From Thermoplasmata archaeon (lineage in GTDB: Archaea; Thermoplasmatota; E2; UBA202; JdFR-43): a DNA stretch of 5,910 nucleotides. A model generated the notes under the pieces. It worked only from the letters and a program-made list of their open reading frames with translations, did no database searches and was not told the DNA's origin. The stretch lies in NCBI GenBank assembly GCA_021163175.1, contig JAGGXG010000009.1:1-5910 (forward strand), given 5' to 3'. The position numbers were made by a program, and so were the translations under genes. Shown piece by piece: positions 4,195 through 5,910 of the stretch (position 1 is its first letter; every line of letters starts with the position of its first letter).

Positions 4195-5910
4195 TTATGG
4201 TGCTATTGGTGTTGGCTCTTGCCACTCTGGGCTGTATATTATCAATGTTGGGTCTCCAAAGAACATTTGTACATTTGTAACCTGCATTGATGAGCTTCCA
4301 TACATTGCTGTTGGATCCTTTGTTGTATAATCGCGCTGGTGCAACCATACATATTTGGAGAATGCTTCTCCAACAGGCTCACCATTTACAAGGGCATCGT
4401 GCATCCATGAATCATCGAGCAAATCTTCTTGCGGGCATAAACCTGTTCCACCGTTTCCATAATACAGTGCACTTCCATGTTCGAGATATATCATTGGTCC
4501 AAAGTGGGCTGCAGTTGTACATGACATGAATGCTTCTACCTCGCTATGCAAGTTTTGTAGATATTCATCGATGTATTTGAAGTGAATAATGTCATATAAG
4601 TTGGGCTCTTCTGAATTGTACCATGTGAATCCGCCCCATCTTGGACTCTTTACCTGCCTATCATCGTACATGTATCCGCGCCATGCATCCCACCAGTTGA
4701 AGTTCTTTAGCTCTTCATGTCTTAACTCTGCATATGGGAATTCTTCTGCAACATTTCTGTACTGGAATGACACACCGCTTCCTCCTGTTCCATGGCCAGA
4801 GTAGTAGTTAATGCATACGCCATTGTTAATTCTCTCGAGCCAGTTTTCGAAGATACAATGGCCTTCATAAAATCTTCCGTGCGAGCTAAAGCTTTCTTTA
4901 ACTTCACGAGATGAATATACTGGATGGCTTTTACCATCATTTGTTGTCCATGTTCTTCCATCTGGGAAGTTCATGAGCTGAGAACACGTTACATTTCTTC
5001 CTGGATTGGCAAATATTATTGCTGGATACAATATATCGCGGCATATCAAGTCTGCATCTAAGGCTGGCGTAACCATTGGAATATGACCAGCATATGAGTT
5101 GTTGCCCGTCATTGCTCTGCATACCAAGTCTCGTATGTCGAAATCACGAGGAGCAACAAAGAGATAAGCCTCCTTTCCATCTAAGTCAAGACCATATTTT
5201 GCTGTTATGTTTCCATATATTCCATCATGTATTCTGGTAAACCATCTCTTCTTCAAATCAAAACCTGGACCCGGCAAATTCTTATTCTTTATCAAATCCT
5301 GCAACACCTTCCAGAAATCAAATGGTTCATTCATGTGCGGTAGATGACCCAGTGAACGGCAGCCATGATACCATGAACCTGCATATTCTCTCCATACCAT
5401 TGCTTTATCAAGTGTATCATATGCGCCTGCCGCCTCGCCTATGTTCAATACCGGTGAGCCATGGTAAGCAGCTATCATCGCAGCTGGTGCAAAATAGCCT
5501 TTTCCAGTTGCCCAAGATGTTATTGTTATGAAGTTTTCGGAATGGCTGTCTGCTTTTATTGCATTCACAACGTCTTGCATGGTATTGTATTCTGTTACAG
5601 AGCCGCTCAAAGTGGCGGAGCTTACCTTATTTATATTTACGAATATGAGATTTGTTGCACCAAGCTTTGTCAAAGCATTTGATGTTGCTTCTGGAACTGA
5701 ATCTTCTTTTACATATAGCAATGGAGCGTGCATCAAAGAAGCTATAACTGCAGCATTGGTTGCAGATAAACCAGCATCTATTCTCTTCGGATTGTATGTC
5801 CTTATCGTTGCTGTAATATGGTAGTTAACGCTCCCGCTTGTCTGCTTATATGGCACAACTATTGCCGTCCATTTTCCAGTCATTGGATGATTTACCTGAA
5901 CTGAAAACGT
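4195..5910 (-). CDS. Large secreted protein ending in a gingipain-like C25 peptidase domain (5' end missing)
   Basis: The frame is open to the right edge, so 571 residues of the C-terminal part are visible and the ATG at 5883 is only internal. The first 35 residues (TFSVQVNHPMTGKWTAIVVP onward) look like the end of a secreted beta-sandwich such as a PPC/P domain. Next comes an alpha/beta region with NAAVIASLMHAPLLYV and a second similar stretch, APAAMIAAYHGSPVLNI, recalling cell-wall-binding repeat 2. The C-terminal half fits family C25 of clan CD: NYYSGHG with the presumed catalytic His (codon 4794-4792), AFMSC with the presumed catalytic Cys (codon 4521-4519), LEHGSALYYGNGG, VGEAFSKYVW and FFGDPTLIIY near the end. 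C25 enzymes are extracellular cysteine endopeptidases, typified by gingipains. The spacing between His and Cys is about 91 residues, well above that in gingipain R, because of a Trp-rich insertion. No C-terminal membrane anchor or sorting domain is present. Peptidase activity is inferred. Confidence 0.8.
   Translation of the reverse strand, partial: TFSVQVNHPMTGKWTAIVVPYKQTSGSVNYHITATIRTYNPKRIDAGLSATNAAVIASLMHAPLLYVKEDSVPEATSNALTKLGATNLIFVNINKVSSATLSGSVTEYNTMQDVVNAIKADSHSENFITITSWATGKGYFAPAAMIAAYHGSPVLNIGEAAGAYDTLDKAMVWREYAGSWYHGCRSLGHLPHMNEPFDFWKVLQDLIKNKNLPGPGFDLKKRWFTRIHDGIYGNITAKYGLDLDGKEAYLFVAPRDFDIRDLVCRAMTGNNSYAGHIPMVTPALDADLICRDILYPAIIFANPGRNVTCSQLMNFPDGRTWTTNDGKSHPVYSSREVKESFSSHGRFYEGHCIFENWLERINNGVCINYYSGHGTGGSGVSFQYRNVAEEFPYAELRHEELKNFNWWDAWRGYMYDDRQVKSPRWGGFTWYNSEEPNLYDIIHFKYIDEYLQNLHSEVEAFMSCTTAAHFGPMIYLEHGSALYYGNGGTGLCPQEDLLDDSWMHDALVNGEPVGEAFSKYVWLHQRDYTTKDPTAMYGSSSMQVTNVQMFFGDPTLIIYSPEWQEPTPIAP

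Noticed and set aside
4100..5824. Several plus-strand ORFs of 60-100 codons opposite the C25-like gene
   Set aside because: They are mirror frames of a clearly coding strand, lack promoters or Shine-Dalgarno sites and have no recognisable domain.
5881..5883. ATG as the true start of the C25-like gene
   Set aside because: The frame stays open to the window edge, and the residues before this Met (TFSVQVNHP) complete a typical beta-sandwich strand. No signal peptide follows the Met, although the protein looks secreted.
1..5910. CRISPR arrays, tRNA or rRNA genes, insertion-sequence ends
   Set aside because: No regularly spaced repeats, cloverleaf-like segments, transposase motifs or flanking inverted repeats were found by reading; a covariance-model scan was not possible.

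Overview
The window looks like a piece of an AT-rich archaeal genome, most likely a member of the Thermoplasmatota or a related euryarchaeal lineage. The lineage is an inference. The evidence is a diphthine synthase (an enzyme found only in archaea and eukaryotes), an archaeal-type Trm5 tRNA methyltransferase, a TET-type M42 aminopeptidase, extracellular PKD and gingipain-like proteins, and several genes whose start codon lies about 24-27 nt downstream of a TATA-like box. That spacing is the usual layout for leaderless archaeal transcription.

Layout. Bases 1-253 (minus strand) hold a small unrecognised two-gene unit: a 38-residue ORF with its own promoter, followed by the start of a second gene that has a Shine-Dalgarno site and runs off the left edge. 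A short divergent promoter region (254-363), containing three tandem CTGCAA-like hexamers, separates this unit from an M42 aminopeptidase gene (364-1398, plus). The M42 gene ends tail-to-tail with a 15-bp overlap against trm5 (1384-2367, minus). trm5 is divergent from the diphthine synthase gene (2395-3159, plus), and their start codons are only 27 bp apart. dphB converges on a lipoprotein gene with three PKD domains (3027-4118, minus) whose reading frame continues 133 bp antisense into dphB. Upstream of the lipoprotein on the same strand is the 3' part of a large secreted protein (4195-5910, minus, N-terminus outside the window) ending in a gingipain-like C25 peptidase domain.

Functions. The centre of the window is housekeeping. 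Trm5 makes m1G37 in tRNA and DphB methylates the diphthamide precursor on elongation factor 2. Both are S-adenosylmethionine-dependent modifiers of the translation machinery. The M42 enzyme and the C25-like protein would suit an organism that lives on proteins: an extracellular endopeptidase, a surface-anchored PKD lipoprotein, and a cytoplasmic aminopeptidase that finishes imported peptides. This physiological link is inferred. No tRNA, rRNA, CRISPR array or insertion sequence was recognised.
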